A stretch of 64,000 nt of DNA from Antilocapra americana (GCA_007570785.1 ML662442.1:64148285-64212284), one strand, 5' to 3'. Counted from the first letter of the stretch, positions 11,339-26,995 are shown. Numbers and translations: made by a program. The notes: generated from the letters alone by a model not told the origin.

Positions 11339-12244
11339 TAAAATATAGCTTTGCAGTCTGATGTCTCTGGTACTAGTTTGGCAACCTAGTGGATCCATTT
11401 GGAAAATTAGAGGCTGCTTAGTCTTACTCTGTAGATAGACAATTTTGATGTACTTGTTTATTTTCTTTGAATGAAAGTCCTTTCCTTATTATGAAGGAGA
11501 AATACCACCTGCTGCAGCTGGATAGTGAGACTAATTCACATAGATTTTACTAGAAAAGAAATAATTTCCAAGGGACAAAAGAGCCTAAAAAAAGTCCTGC
11601 AAAATATATTATATAAAAATTCCCTGGAGAACAAGGACCATGCTAATATTATATACCAGACAAAGCATGTGTTCTGAATACTTTTATTATTGAAGATGTT
11701 TTCTGATCAGAACGTATAACTTTAGTGCCTCCTAAGGTCTCCTGCGTCTTTGAACCACAGCTCTCTCTGTAAGTTATGGGTTAAAGAACTAAGTTCATTT
11801 CACTCTCCAGTAAAAAACAGCTCCTTAAGATTTATGTTGAAAGTCATCTGTGGAGAATTCTTGCAAAACAGTTGGTACTTACTTTTTGCTAAAATTAAAT
11901 TAATTAGCCTAACAGATTAGAGTAGTTTTATGTTTCTTTTATTCCTTATTTTTTAAAAAAAGTAGTGACATCTTACAAAACTGAAATGGAGATAATAGTG
12001 GCCATACAGTGCTGGCAGTGGTATCTTGAAAACTGAAGGTCTTGACTTTTCTGCTAAGTTATCACTAATATTTTGTCTGTTCAGAGGGAATGAATGACAC
12101 CCTTTCCCCATCCCATCCCCACACAACAAACACACATAAATGAAAAAGCATTTGAAAGAGAAATAAGATGGTCAGTTCCCATTTACTCAGAACTTTTTCC
12201 CCCCTGAGATCTTACCTATGATTTTCACTAGTCTTTACTAATAA
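11339..12244. other. Intron sequence, nothing recognised
   Basis: AT-rich DNA with no exon signal that I can support. Confidence 0.4.
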
Positions 12245-12470
12245 TAACTATCTGTAATATATTATAGCATTTACCACATTTCACTGTTTTAAGCACTTTT
12301 ATAAATTGACTCATTTAGTGCATATAGCACTTAGAGGTTGGTATGACTGTTAGCCTCATTTTACAGGTGAGGAAACTGAAATGAAGCCACATGACTGAGA
12401 AGTGGCCAAGCAGGGACTTGTACTCATGCACTAGCTGACCCTCAGCGTTAGGCTCTGCTGTCCCTCATGG
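12245..12470 (-). mobile_element. MIR SINE
   Basis: 'TGTTTTAAGCACTTTTATA', 'CTCATTTTACAGGTGAGGAA' and 'AGTGGCCAAGCAGGGACTTG' are the reverse complement order of MIR motifs. Confidence 0.7.
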
Positions 12471-12640
12471 ACTTCTGCTCACCGAATCAAAAGAAATCCA
12501 TTCATTTTTTTCTTGCTGAACTCTGAGTGAACAGCATTTGATGTTGTCAGCTATCCTCTTCTTGAAACTTTATCCTCCTTTGCATTTGTGACAGTTATTT
12601 ATCGAGCCCTGCTTCATGTCACTGTTCTAGGGACTGAGGA

Positions 12641-12864
12641 GGGTGATGGTGGTTTAGTCGCTCAGTCATGTCTGACTCTTGAGACCCCATGGACTGTAGC
12701 CCGCCAGGCTCCTCTGTCCATGGGATTCTCCAGGCAAGTATACTGGAGTGGGTTGCCATTTCCTTCTCCAGGGGATCTTCCCAACTCAGGGATTGAACCC
12801 AGGTCTCCTGCACTGCAGGCAGATTCTTTACCGACTAAGCTATAAGGGAAGCCCATAAGCTATA
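12641..12864 (-). mobile_element. Bov-tA SINE with target-site duplication
   Basis: A reverse-orientation Bov-tA ('GTCGCTCAGTCATGTCTGAC' to 'AGGGAAGCCC'). Flanking AGGGACTGAGGA at 12629-12640 and 12865-12876 is an exact 12-base target-site duplication, so the insertion boundaries are firm. Confidence 0.95.
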
Positions 12865-12876
12865 AGGGACTGAGGA

Positions 12877-14135
12877 TATTTCAGAGAAATAAAAGTCAGA
12901 CAAAAATCCTTGTGTGGAGCTCCTATTCTAATGGAGAGAGACAGCTAAAGACAGATGAATAACATAAACATGAACTACATAGTATGTTAGAAGATGGTAA
13001 GTGCTATGGAGAAACATAAGTCTGTATAGGGGGAGAAAGAGAGGATTTGGGAGGACTGCTGGGGAGGAGGGATGGTGTGGTTAAGTGAAGCCCTATTGTC
13101 GTTCAGTTGCTAAGTTGTATCTGACTCTACAACCCTATGGACTGCAGCTCACCAGGCCACCCTGTCCCTCACTATATCCTAGACTTTGCCCAAGTTCATG
13201 TCCATTGAACTGGTAATACTATCCAACCATCTCATCCTCTGCTGCCCTCTTCTTTTGCCTTCAATCCTTCCCAGCATCAGGGTCTTTTACAATGAGTCAT
13301 CTGTTTGTATTGGGTGGCCAAAGTATTGGGGCTTCAGCAGCAGTCCTCCCGTTGAGTAGTCAGGGTTGATTTCTCTTAGGATTGACTGGTTTGATCTCCT
13401 TGCTGCCCAAAGGGGTTCTCAAGAGTCTTCTCTTGCACCACAATTCAAAGGCATTGATTCTTAGGCACCTTTTTATATAAAAAGGTAAAAAGTGAAGCCC
13501 GAATAAGAAAGTAATATTTGAGCAGATAATTAAAGGAAACGGGGATGGACAATGAAGCTCCCTGGGGGAGGAGCATTCCAGGAAGTGGGTGCAGGCAGAA
13601 CAGGGGACTGAGGTAGGCTCTGCCTGGCTTTTTCACGGAAGAGCGAGGAGGTTGGGGAGGCTGCTCAGGGGTGAGGGCGAGAGTGGTGGACACGAGGCAT
13701 GTGAGGTCCAGGGACAGCAGATCAGGACCCTGCAGGCTGGGGCAGTTTTGCTCCTCTGAGAGAAATGGAGACCCTTTGGAGAATTTTGAGCAGAGGATGA
13801 CATGATCTGGGTGTGTGTTTTCCTAGGATCACTTGACTTCCAAAGAGGAAGCAGTGGGAAAACAATCAGGAAGCTCTTTGGATAATCCAGGTGAAAGAAA
13901 CAGAAGTACTTGGACAGAGGTGGCAGGGGAGTGGTGAGAACTGGGTGTATTTTGAAGGGAGAGCCAACAAGATAACGATTGGAAGTAGGGCTAAGGGAAA
14001 GAGGAGAATCAAGGATGACCCCAAGGTTTTCAACCTGATCAAGTCGAACATGGTTGCTGTTAACTGAGGTGGGGAAGTCTGAGTGAAGTGGTTAGGAAAG
14101 ATGAGGAGCTTAGTTTGGACATAAGAGAAACACAT
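12877..14135 (+). mobile_element. Ancient mammalian interspersed repeat (family not named), split by BovB
   Basis: Outside the BovB at 13094-13489, the sequence follows a common old mammalian repeat: 'AAGTGCTATGGAGAAA', 'GAGCATTCCAGGAAGTGGGTG', 'GGTGTATTTTGAAGGGAGAG', 'CAAGGATGACCCCAAGGTTT'. The same family appears at 57650-58440. I recognise the consensus but cannot assign a database name. An open minus-strand frame (13866-14135) inside it is not a gene. Confidence 0.5.
13094..13489 (-). mobile_element. BovB 3' end with target-site duplication
   Basis: Reverse BovB 3' end ('GTCGTTCAGTTGCTAAGTTG' through 'CAATTCAAAGGCATTGATTC'). Flanking AAGTGAAGCCC at 13083-13093 and 13490-13500 is an exact 11-base target-site duplication. 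Confidence 0.93.
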
Positions 14136-14185
14136 ATCTCAATAAAAACATATTTTATATATATATAAATATGAATTGCAGCACA

Positions 14186-14278
14186 AGTTGGTGATGCCAT
14201 CCAGCCATCTCATCCTCTGTCTTCCCCTTCTCCTCCTGCCCCCAATCCTTCCCAACATCAGGGTCTTTTCCAATGAGT
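14186..14278 (-). mobile_element. Short BovB fragment
   Basis: 'GTTGGTGATGCCATCCAGCC' to 'CAGGGTCTTTTCCAATGAG' is about 90 bases of the BovB 3' region only. It has lost both ends and is flanked by AT-rich DNA. Confidence 0.85.
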
Positions 14279-17144
<2,866 letters not shown>

Positions 17145-18300
17145 TAAAAAAAATTTTTTTTTATTGGAGTATAGTTGATTTACAATGTTGTGTTAGGTGT
17201 ACAGTGAAGTGGATCAGTTATGCATATATATCTCCACTCTTTCAGATTCTTTCCCCATTTAAGCCATTGCAGAGTATTGAGTAGAGTTCCCTGTGCTATA
17301 CAATGGCTCCTTATTAGTTACATATTTTATTTATAGTGTGTATATGTCAATCCCAATCTCCCAATTTATCCCTCCCCCTCCCTTACCCTCTGGTAACCAT
17401 AAGTTTGTTTTCTACATTTGTAACTCTATTTCTGTTTTGTAGATAAGTTCATTTGTTCGTTTGTACCCTTTTTTATGAGTCCTCATATAAATGACGTCTG
17501 TCATATGATATCTGTCTTTCTCTGTCTGACTTGCTTCACTCAGTTCTACAATTTCTTGATTTATCCATGTTCCTGCAAGTGGCATTATTTCCTTCTTCTT
17601 TGTGTGGCTCAGTGATGCCCCATTGTGTCTGTGTTCCACGTCTTCTTTATCTAGTCCTCTGTTGATGGACATCTGGGTTGCCTCCGTGTCCTGGCTGTTG
17701 TAAGCAGTGCTGTTGTGAACACTGGAGAGCATGCATCTTTTCGAATTGTGGTTTTCTCCTGATATATGTCCAGGAATGGGATTGCAGGATCATATGGTGG
17801 CTTTATGGTCTAACAGTCTCCATGCTGTTCTTCACCGTGGGTGTACCAGTTTACATTCCCACCATCAGTGTAAGAGGGTTCTCTTTTTTTCCACACCCTC
17901 TCCAGCATTTACTGTTTGTATAATGGATTTTTGATGGTGGCCGTTCTGACCAGTGTGGAGGTGGAAGTCTCTCAGTCTTGTCCGACTCTTTGCAACCCCG
18001 TGGACTGTAACCCATCAGACTCCTCTGTCCATGGAGTTCTTGAGGCAAGAATACTGGAGTGGGTTGCCATGCTCTCCTCCAGGGGATCTTCCCAACTCAG
18101 GGATTGAACCTCATTGCAGGTGAATTCTTCACTGTCTGAGCCACCAGGGAAGCCCCTCTGACCAGTATGAGGTGATATCTTATTTGTAGTTTTGATCAAA
18201 TAATTAGTGATGTTGAGCATCTTTTCATGTGCTTTTTAGCCATATGGGTGCCTTCTTTGGAGAAAGGTGTTTTTAGATCTTCCACCTTTTTGTTCAGATT
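17145..18300 (-). mobile_element. L1 3' region, antisense, interrupted by Bov-tA
   Basis: It begins with a T-rich stretch and 'TTATTGGAGTATAGTTGATT', then 'GAGTTCCCTGTGCTATACAA' and 'GTACCAGTTTACATTCCCAC', and continues to 'TTGAGCATCTTTTCATGTGC'. This is the reverse of an L1 3' UTR plus the end of ORF2. A Bov-tA at 17955-18156 splits it. Confidence 0.88.
17955..18156 (-). mobile_element. Bov-tA SINE nested in L1
   Basis: Reverse Bov-tA from 'GTGGAGGTGGAAGTCTCTCA' to 'CCACCAGGGAAGCCCC'. TCTGACCAGT at 17945-17954 and 18157-18166 is an exact 10-base target-site duplication of L1 sequence, so the SINE inserted after the L1. Confidence 0.95.
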
Positions 18301-19510
18301 TAATTGGCTTACATTTGGTATGATTGCTCTTTAATTTTATCCTAATTCAAATATAATGTCTGTTTCCTGAACCTTGAAACCAGTATTGTGTTGTATACAT
18401 TAAAGAATGGGATAGATTTCAGATGATCATAAGATGTTTTGTGTTCAGAATTCTAGAGTAGAATTTGGGCTTCAGGAATTCTGGGAACCTCCTGAAATTA
18501 TTCATAAAACTTTATTTATAGATACATATGTGAATTTTTGTGGGGAGAGAATTTTTAGATTTGCATATTTCCTGTCTTAATTTGTTAATGGTGCATTCTG
18601 GGATAATATTAGATTTCAAATCACTAGTTTTCTTTTCAGCTGTGTCAGTTATACTGTTTAGGATACCAATGACTATATGCTTCATTTCCAAGATTTGCAG
18701 TTGATTTTTCTCATATTTTCCAGCTTGACTCTTTGCTTATGGATGCTATTCTTTCATTTATCTCTTTGATGATTTCAATATAATTAATTTTGAAAATTCT
18801 TATCATATTTGAAGATCCTGTTCTTTGGGTAGGAATTCTTCTATTTGTTGTTTTTTTTTATGGCACTTGATTTCCTCTGGTGCTTTTGAAGTTTTTTTGA
18901 GAGCTCATTTCACTGTGTAGGTTTCCCACTCATAACCCCAGGTGTGGTTTTGCAGATGTCTCAGCCCTGGTCCCACAGGGTGATTGCTTGGTATTAGGAA
19001 CTGGCAGCAGCAGGCTATTTTTGTCCGTAAGGAGTTGGATTTCATCCTTCTTGTGTCTCTTAATAGTTTGTGAGGATTTTTTTTTTTTAAGAGTAAAGAT
19101 TGTTAGCCTTTTGCTATATTGACTTCAGATATATTCCAGGTTTTATTTTGCATTCAGTTTTGGTCACAAGAAATTTTTCATATTAGATGTTTTTTAGTTT
19201 TATAAAATTATAAATACAAAAATTCTGTGATTTCTTTAATTATCGTGACTAGAGTCATCTCCAAACTAAAAATTTGATACATTTTCATTTATATTCTTCT
19301 CTGCTTTTTTGTTTAACATTTGAGCTTTTCATCTATCTTGTGTGATCATTAATAAAGTACTCAGACACTCAGATTAAGAAAGAAATTCAGTTGGGTGTGA
19401 AATAGAGATTTAGTTTTAGGAAGTTTTTTTAGAATTTTTTTTGCACCCCACCAACCTTACTGTATATTCTGAAGATCACAGAATATACTTAGCAGCCCTT
19501 CATGTTGTCT
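18301..19510. other. Intron, possibly an old unnamed repeat
   Basis: T-rich sequence. 18590-19080 ('CATTCTGGGATAATATTAGA', 'CACTTGATTTCCTCTGGTGC') has the look of a very old, diverged mobile element, but I cannot name it. No exon evidence. Confidence 0.3.
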
Positions 19511-19730
19511 TGGGCTTCCCTGGTGGCTCAGTTGTAGAGAATCTGCCTGCCAATGCAGGAGATGCAGGTTTGATCTCTGGGTGGGGAAGATCCCCTGGAG
19601 AAGGAAATGACATCCCACTCCAGTATTCTTACCTGGGAAATCCCATGGGCAAAGGAGCCTGGCAGGCTACAGTCCATGGGGTTGTAAAAGAGTCGGACAC
19701 GACTTAGTGACTAAACAACAACTATAACAT
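19511..19730 (+). mobile_element. Bov-tA SINE
   Basis: Sense Bov-tA: GGGCTTCCCTGGTGGCTCAG, a mutated B box (GGTTTGATCTCTGG), and the end 'GTCGGACACGACTTAGTGAC'. No clear target-site duplication found. Confidence 0.94.
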
Positions 19731-22269
19731 GCGTATTAACACTGGACTAACTCAGGGTTTTGTTTGTTTGTTTGTTTTTATAATTGTTGCCATTTTGGGG
19801 GTAATTTTACTTTAAGAAATCTGGGTTTCTGGTGCCTTTGAACAATCAGAAAATATGGCCATACCTGTTTCACGATCTTGCATGCAGTGATTTCCTGGGT
19901 GGGTAGCAGGTACACCTTGAAAGTAGCTGTGTTTCATCACCCCCTCACTCTTGTTCTTTTACAGTTTGCTTAACTCAGTCATACTACCTCTGTGGTTCCT
20001 GACAGCATCTAAGTTTTGATCTCCTGGCAGCTGTTGCTGTTCCCTGGGCCTGCTTTACATTTCCATGCTGAGCATTTTCCTCTCCAACTTCTGTCATCCT
20101 GCATCTTTATGTGGAGTGTTAGCGGGGAGTTTGGTAGGTTATGGAGGCAATAGTCATACATTCAGATGCAAGGAAAAAGTACTCCTTTTTAATTCTCATC
20201 AAAAATTTGGGTAATAATATGCTTATTTAATATTGGGCTTTAACTTCTTGCAAACCTGACTGCATCAATCATTTAAAATACATTTTTTTAAAAGTGTAAA
20301 ACCAGTCCTTCCTGGTGAATCCAGGAATGAAATATAGTCAGATGTCCTAGGGTTGTGAAACCTCTTCTCTGTGAGCTACTTACTGGAGTTGGGTGTATTA
20401 ATTTTTCCCTGGCAGCTCTGTTCATTTATATTTCCTTGGGAAAGTAATTGAATAAATGACATCCTTTGGAAGACTGATGAGCAATTTTGTGCTTGCAAAG
20501 ACTAGTTTACTTTCAGCTGTCAGATATTTCTCATAGGAGGCAGTGGGGAATTTGGAAAGGTCTAGAAGGTTTTTTTTTTTTTTTTAATTTTTCAGGCCAG
20601 TGTACTTCTTTATAATTTCGGCAAGCAGAGGTACAAATATGATTTTCTGGGAACCCCTGCTGTTTAATAGTAATTACTCATCATTAATGAATGTTATTGA
20701 GTGTGTACAATGTGTGTATTCCTCTTGGGTATCATGAGATACAAAGAAGTGTAAGACATAGTCCCTAAGAGTATACAGTGTCACTGGGGAGCTAAGACTA
20801 CATCTGAAAAATGGAGAGGAAGGAGGGGTAGATGAATAGAGCTTCGTCCATAACAGTGATGGGCTTTGATAGGACACAGTGGAAGAAGCATGTAACTTTA
20901 GCTTATAGGAGAGCTGGGGACGGGGAGTTTCAGAGCTTGGATAAATAGGATGAGATGGATAGTAGAGAAAGAACACTGTCCAGGAACAATAGGTACACTT
21001 TCCAGGGGAGGGAAGCAGTACATTAGGAGGCAGGGCAGAGCAGAGGTAATATTAGTGATAATATTAAGTGATAGGAATAATAATAATATTAATGATAGGA
21101 GGAACTTTGAGTTTATAGTCTAGTTAGCTGAGGAAGCTATATGGAGAAGGTTTATGTGTTTGAGGAGTTGGTGAGGGAGGTGGGAAAGGAGATGGGAGCA
21201 GTTGAATATACTAAATCAGTGAATATGTGATAAAGGAGACTGAGTAGCTAGATGTGGGATAAAAAGAGGGCGGAGTTTAATTCTCAACTTAAGGACACAG
21301 GACTGGATCTTAAAGATAAGACCTTCAAATAGTTCCCGACTGTAGAAGAGGCAGTGAGGGGGCTGGCTGAAGTAGAAGCAAACAGGCCTATGCAGATGTG
21401 GTGATAGATGAGAAGAGTCAGGGCCAGTAGGTTAGAGTCATCACGGCTGAGTCAGCAGTATGTATCCAGGGTCAAACCGGTCAGACTAACAAGACACCAG
21501 ACTCAGGTTTGATGGGCTGGAACACTAGGGAGAATTCTGGGTGAGCTGAGTCAATGAATTTATTCTATCCAGATGTCCCTGCTTTTTGAGAATCACTGTT
21601 AAAAGACCTAGATAGCTCAGGCCAATCTTGTCAGCCTTAAAAGGCTTGTCACGGTCTTGGCCCTGTGTAGGTGGTGGTTCAGCCAAAGGAAAAGGACTTC
21701 CGGGGGTTATGTCCAAGGAGACCCTCAGATTTGACTTTGATGTCCTAATCTTAAGTGCTCATTCACCATCTGTGACCAAGGCAGAGCTCCAAAAGCTCTG
21801 GATCTTGCCCAGTTTGGTATGTAAGCATGGGGATCTTCTCTATGGAAGGTAATGTCACTGTAATTGACCCACTGATTGACCCATTGATCAGGAGTGGGAG
21901 GGAAAAGGAAGTCAGCAGTTTTTCTTCCTTGGGTGAGAAGCATAGCTAGGATACCAATCTTTGAGCTTTCTAGAATCCTTAAATCTGAGCTTTTGTCATG
22001 TAAGTGATAAGTAATACATTTCTAAAATGTTTAATTTGAAAGTGTTTATATTTCTAAAATGTCATACACCCACTTTAAAGGTCTGCTTAGTAAGTAGGGA
22101 TATTGGCAAAATATATTTGTTTAAATATCTTTTTTTTCTCATCAAATCATTTATTTTTATTAGTAAAAATGTTTCATTGTGCTTATCTTCTGAGTGATTT
22201 AATAGTCTAATAATTTATAAGGTTATACTTTTGATGAGCTTTAAACTCTTTTAAAATGACTTTAGTTTA
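19731..22269. other. Intron with a (TTTG)n patch and probable old repeat pieces
   Basis: A short GTTTGTTTGTTTGTTT tract lies at about 19760. 20690-20830 ('GACATAGTCCCTAAGAGTAT') resembles the 5' part of the same unnamed old repeat seen at 12877 and 57650. The rest, including 21060-21100 AT-rich simple sequence and 21525-21943 open frames, has no support as gene. Confidence 0.35.
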
Positions 22270-22903
22270 CTAGTTCTCAAAGATTGATCCATGGATCCCT
22301 GGAAGGCCCTGAGATACTTTTAGGGTCTTTGTGAGGGCAAAACTATTTTTATAATATTACTGATATATTATTTGCCTTTACTTTTGGGGTTTAGATTTAC
22401 ACTGATGATGCAGTAGCATTGGTGGGTAAAACCGTGGGTGATCAATGTGAATCAAAGCAGTTGCAAAAAAAAAAGTCAATTTAACCTAAGAATGTTCTTG
22501 CTGAGTAGTAATAATTATTATTTGTATTTAATCTCAACCTTTGAGAATGTATCTTTTTAATACTTACGTAACAAAAATGAGAGGTGCTCATAAAGCTCCT
22601 CCGTATATTGAAGTGGGAGGTTGACTCAAGGAAAAGCTCAGTGTGGTTGTTTAAGCATTGAGCTAAAGTAGCCACTTCTCTTCATGCAATACCATTTTTT
22701 CTCAAAAAGGACCCTTAGACACTTTTCATTTTCACATTTGGGTATTTGGCAGACATTTTCTTGAAAAGAAATAAACCTGTCACATCAAGGAAGACTGGCA
22801 TGGTTTACTGCTAATAATGAGATTCAAGCTTTCGGACAATAATAAGAATTTAAGAAAACCAATCTATTACTGTGAGTAAACAGATTCCTAAACTTAAAGA
22901 CTT

Positions 22904-23169
22904 CTGCACTTTTTTTTAATGGAAAATTTTATACAGACAAGTAGAGAACAGAGTAGAATGAGGAACTCAATTTTCCCAGGTTGTTTTTATCTATCAAACT
23001 TTGTTTTTACTTTTTTGAGGTATAACTTATACTCAAAATTTGTACCTGTTTAAAGTGTACAAGTTGATGAGTTTTTAACATATGTATGTACTTGTGAAAC
23101 CATTATCATCATCAAGATACTGAAAATTTCCTTTCCCTCAGACATTTACTTGCTCCTCTTTGTAACCCA
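22904..23169 (-). mobile_element. Old L1 3' end nested in the hAT fossil
   Basis: A T run near the left edge, then 'TTTTTTGAGGTATAACTTAT', 'AAAGTGTACAAGTTGATGAG' and 'TGAAACCATTATCATCATCA', are a reversed L1 3' UTR. Flanking TAAAGACTT at 22895-22903 and 23170-23178 is an exact 9-base target-site duplication. Confidence 0.8.
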
Positions 23170-23520
23170 TAAAGACTTTCTTAGTAAGAAGATGTGATAT
23201 TAATGAATTTTTTGATGTTATATAATGAAGTATGTCAAAATATGGAGAATCTTTGTAACTCAGTGAATTTGTATTTTTAAAATTACTGATGCATGTTGTC
23301 ACAAAGACTTGTGTGGATAAAAGATCCATTAATATTTAAGACAGACCAAAAGATTTGACTGTAAAGAGTATATAAATTTATTGATCCATTTTAAGATTCA
23401 ACCTAGCAACTAAGCTTTAAGAAACTACAACTTGTCAAGTTTCAGTGTAATATCAAAGAAGGATGTCCATAGTTATTTGAAAAGGCTGTTAATCTCCTCC
23501 CTTTTCCAAATATCCTTTTC

Positions 23521-23652
23521 TGTGAGGCTGGATTTTCTTATACTTCAAATGAAACAGCATATTGCAGCAGATTGAATGCAGAAACAGATATGAGGATAAA
23601 TCTGTCTTTGATTAAGCCAGACATTAAAGAAAATCGCAAGAATGTAAAATAA
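23521..23652 (+). pseudogene. hAT transposase C-terminal remnant
   Basis: One frame is open for 43 codons to a TAA at 23650-23652. It reads CEAGFSYTSNETAY, then RLNAETDMRINLSLIKPDIK, the conserved C-terminal dimerisation region of hAT transposases of the ZBED5-like/Tip100 type. Frames upstream are broken, so no protein is expected. The end of the frame coincides with the expected end of the family protein, which supports the call. Confidence 0.7.
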
Positions 23653-23927
23653 TGCCATTCATCTCACTATAAAATTTTTAATTAAAAAATATAGTTATTT
23701 TCACAGAACATTTGTGATGACATTATATGTAGTGAATTTATCATTGATATTTTGAAAAGAATGAAATAAATTTAAAAATCTTTTAGTTTCTAATGTAGTA
23801 AATATTGACTTTTAATTTCTAATGTGGTACATATACCAAGTAAACAAAAGCTGTTGGCAGGGAGAGATTGTAGATAAGTATTAAGAGTATAACAGGGTCC
23901 TGAGGCCAAAACATTTAAGAACTCCTG

Positions 23928-25711
23928 CTTCAGTTCATGTATCCAAGAAAACTATGAAAAAATGTTTATTCTTCAGACAGTTCTCCAGGTTTAATTTTCA
24001 TCAATATTTCCAACCTTTCCTTTGAACAGATTAATTCTGATGGCTACTCAGTTATCTCTCTATAAAACAAACCAGTTTGATTCCTCTCTCCTTGATTTTT
24101 TTGTTCATTCCTTTTAAATTTCCATTTTAGCATTCTGTGGTTAAATATGTGACAAGTAGAAAAATACCCAAGACTGACAATATCATATCTCTGTGAAATG
24201 ATATGTTAAAAATCATTACATGAAACTTGTATTCTATAGAAATATAGGAATGCCTTTTTGTGATGGGCAGGACCAAAAATTTTTGTCTTGTTTTCTTTTG
24301 CCCAGGCTGACAGGGAAATGATTAAGAAAATTTCATCTCTACTTAGACTGATTAAGGTGAATCTGTTTCAAGCATGTTAGAAGAAGTAAAAAGACAGTTT
24401 ATCACCTAAGGGAACTGTACATTGTTTTTTCACTTGAAAACTTTAGCAGCTAGAAATTTTCCCTGTTCAAAATTATCATGTTATTTAATAAGAGCTGAGT
24501 GCAAGGTATTTAATTATTTACCTTATCCAAATGGTACCCTTGGAAGTGTACTTTGTTGAGTTAGAAGAAAACCGAGAGTGTGCTGGTTTAACTGAGACTT
24601 AACGTTATCCTACCTAGAAAGCATAATGTTCTTGAAAAGCAGAACCTTTGACATGGTAGAATGTTAGATTTCAAGTCCCAGTCTTGTTCCTTTTTGTAAT
24701 CTAATAGTCCTATTCTTACTGGTTTAAACCTGTAGGAAGGTTTCCCTAATGAAATCTGTCTACTAAAAAGAAAGTATTTGAAATTTCATTGTTATGCCCA
24801 AATAAAAATGAAAGACAAATAATAGTTGGAACTCCCAGCTTATTTTTTTTATATCTGCTTGAGTTAGAGGAAGTTGTAAGATAAGTAACTGAACAAATTA
24901 ATCTTAGTGATGTCTCACTGTATTTTAATGGGTGTATCAGTTATTAATCTGATGCTAACACAAAGTGGCAGCTGTGGCTCAGGGTGTTTTGAAAATCCAG
25001 CCATCTGTTGGCCTGGTTTCAAACCTTTATGATTTATATTAGATGCTTTGGGAACCTTTCATATGAAAGGGGTAGTGCTATATGGTAAATTTAACTGACA
25101 AATTAAACATCACTGCTAGAATGATATAGTGGTAATTTATGATATTTTATGATATATGTGTACAGCCTTTGATTTTAAGTGTATTTTAGGAAACATGAAA
25201 GTAAATATTGAATTCCAAATAAAAAGAAAAATAAATGAATGAAATGATTGGAGGGCAGAGTCTGCAGTCAAAGGGAACCATTAAGATATAGGAAATTAAT
25301 GTTACCAAAGCCTTCTGGTTGCCAAACATTGTGGGTAACTGGCCCATCACATCACCTAATTGCCTCTGAACATATATATATATTTTTTTTGCCAAGCAAG
25401 TTAATGTATATTAATGTTTTAAAAGTACTTAGCACAGTCCCTGACATAAAGTTATAAAAATGTTGGTTATTAAGATTAACAGCAGTAATAGTTATGTTAG
25501 AATACTTATTGTAACAGTACTTATTCCTGACATCAGAATGCCCACTCAGATTATTATAAATTTGCTTTATTCCTAATGCTTTCCTTAAATTGGCATGGCA
25601 TTAACACTGGTATATTTCAAAAAAATAAAAATACTTTATATAAATAAAATGCATGTATATATACATATGCATACACATGCATATTTTTATCTATCAGATA
25701 CTTCTGTGTGC
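23928..25711. other. Intron sequence, nothing recognised
   Basis: AT-rich DNA including a short (TA)n/T run near 25370-25390. No exon, RNA gene or nameable repeat. Confidence 0.4.
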
Positions 25712-25915
25712 ATGCTCAGCTACTCAGTCATATCTAGCTCTTTGCAACCCCAAGGACTGCAGCCTGCCAGGCTCCTCTGTCCATGGAATTTCCTGGGCAA
25801 GAATATTGGGGTGGGTTGCCGTTTCCTACTCTAGGGGATCTTCCTGACCCAGGAATTGAACCTGCGTCTCCTGTGTCTCCCGCATTGGCAGGTGGATTCT
25901 TTACCACTGAGCTCA
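25712..25915 (-). mobile_element. Bov-tA SINE
   Basis: Reverse Bov-tA ('CTACTCAGTCATATCTAGCT' to 'GGTGGATTCTTTACCACTGA'), flanked by AT-rich microsatellite-like sequence on both sides. Confidence 0.94.
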
Positions 25916-26377
25916 ATATTTTATATTGTATATACATATTTATGTGTTATTTATGTATATAAATACAATGGTAAAGATAGAAAATAGACTATTATTTTGG
26001 GGGCTATAGGAAAAACACAGTATAGTGTTATTTATGTTTTGTATAAAATACCTAAAGCAATAACAGTCGTTAACAGAAAGAACAGCATTTTGTCAGTTCA
26101 TGAATTGTGGCTCTATTTGGTCTTATACTGACTAAGGTATTCAGGGAAATACTTTGCTTTGATTCTGGCTATGAGTAAAGGAAACTACATTTGATTATCA
26201 CATGGTTCAAACCAGGGAACCATAACTGCCAAGTATACTTTCATTGCTAATAGCTCCCATCAAAGCCAGAGCTTTTATTTAAGTCAATCTTCACCTAACA
26301 CACTTTAGAGAAAGGGAGTTCACAGTTGTGCCCCAACTATGCATTTTTAGCAATAATTTAGTTTATAAGTATGGCAT

Positions 26378-26575
26378 GAGTGAGTGAAAGTCACTCAGTC
26401 GTGTCCGACTCTTTGTGACCCCATGGACTATACAGTCCGTGGAATTCTCCAGGCCAGAATAGTGGAGTGGATCAATGTTCCCTTCTCCAGGGGATCTTCC
26501 TACCCCAGGAATCAAACCGAGGTCTCCCGCATTGCAGGCATATTCTTTACCAGCTGAGCCACCAGGGAAGCCCTG
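26378..26575 (-). mobile_element. Bov-tA SINE with target-site duplication
   Basis: Reverse Bov-tA ('GTCACTCAGTCGTGTCCGAC' to 'CCACCAGGGAAGCCC'). AGTATGGCAT at 26368-26377 and 26576-26585 is an exact 10-base target-site duplication. Confidence 0.95.
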
Positions 26576-26711
26576 AGTATGGCATACATTTATTTATATA
26601 GGATAGTTGTTTAAAAAAAATTAGCATGCCACCCTTTATCAATGATTTACTTTTCAGGACCTTTTCTTTGCTCAGAATTATTTAGATCTTTTCAATCATT
26701 TTTCTAATTAA

Positions 26712-26995
26712 AAAATTTTTTTTAATTATTTTATTTTTGGCTGCACTGGGTCTTCATTGCTGTTAGTGGGCTTTCTCTACTTGCGGTCAGCCAGGCTCCT
26801 GTCTAGATGCTGTGTGAGGGCGTCTCATCGTGGTGGCTCCTCTTGTTGCAGACCACGGGCTCTAGAGTGCAGGGGCTTCAGTCGTGGTGGAACATGGGCT
26901 TAGTTGCCCTGCAGTGTGTGAAATCCAGGATTGACCCATGTCCTCTGTATTGGCAGGTGGATTCTTAACCACTGGACCACCAGGGAAGTCCCATT
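26712..26995 (-). mobile_element. CHR-type SINE, near full length
   Basis: A T-rich start, 'TTTTTGGCTGCACTGGGTCT', 'GCTCTAGAGTGCAGGGGCTT' and the end 'GACCACCAGGGAAGTCCC' give the reverse complement of a CHR SINE at about 280 bases. Confidence 0.88.

Larger units (their letters stand above)
22270..23927 (+). mobile_element. hAT-superfamily DNA transposon fossil (Tip100/Zaphod-like)
   Basis: The left end CTAGTTCTCAAAGATTG and right end 'TTTAAGAACTCCTG' are diverged terminal inverted repeats of the CAGTGGTTCTCAAA type. Between them lie 'GATCCATGGATCCCTGGAAG' and degraded transposase sequence, including a readable C-terminal frame (23521-23652). An L1 piece (22904-23169) is inserted in it. The superfamily is well supported; the exact family is my best guess. 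Confidence 0.7.
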
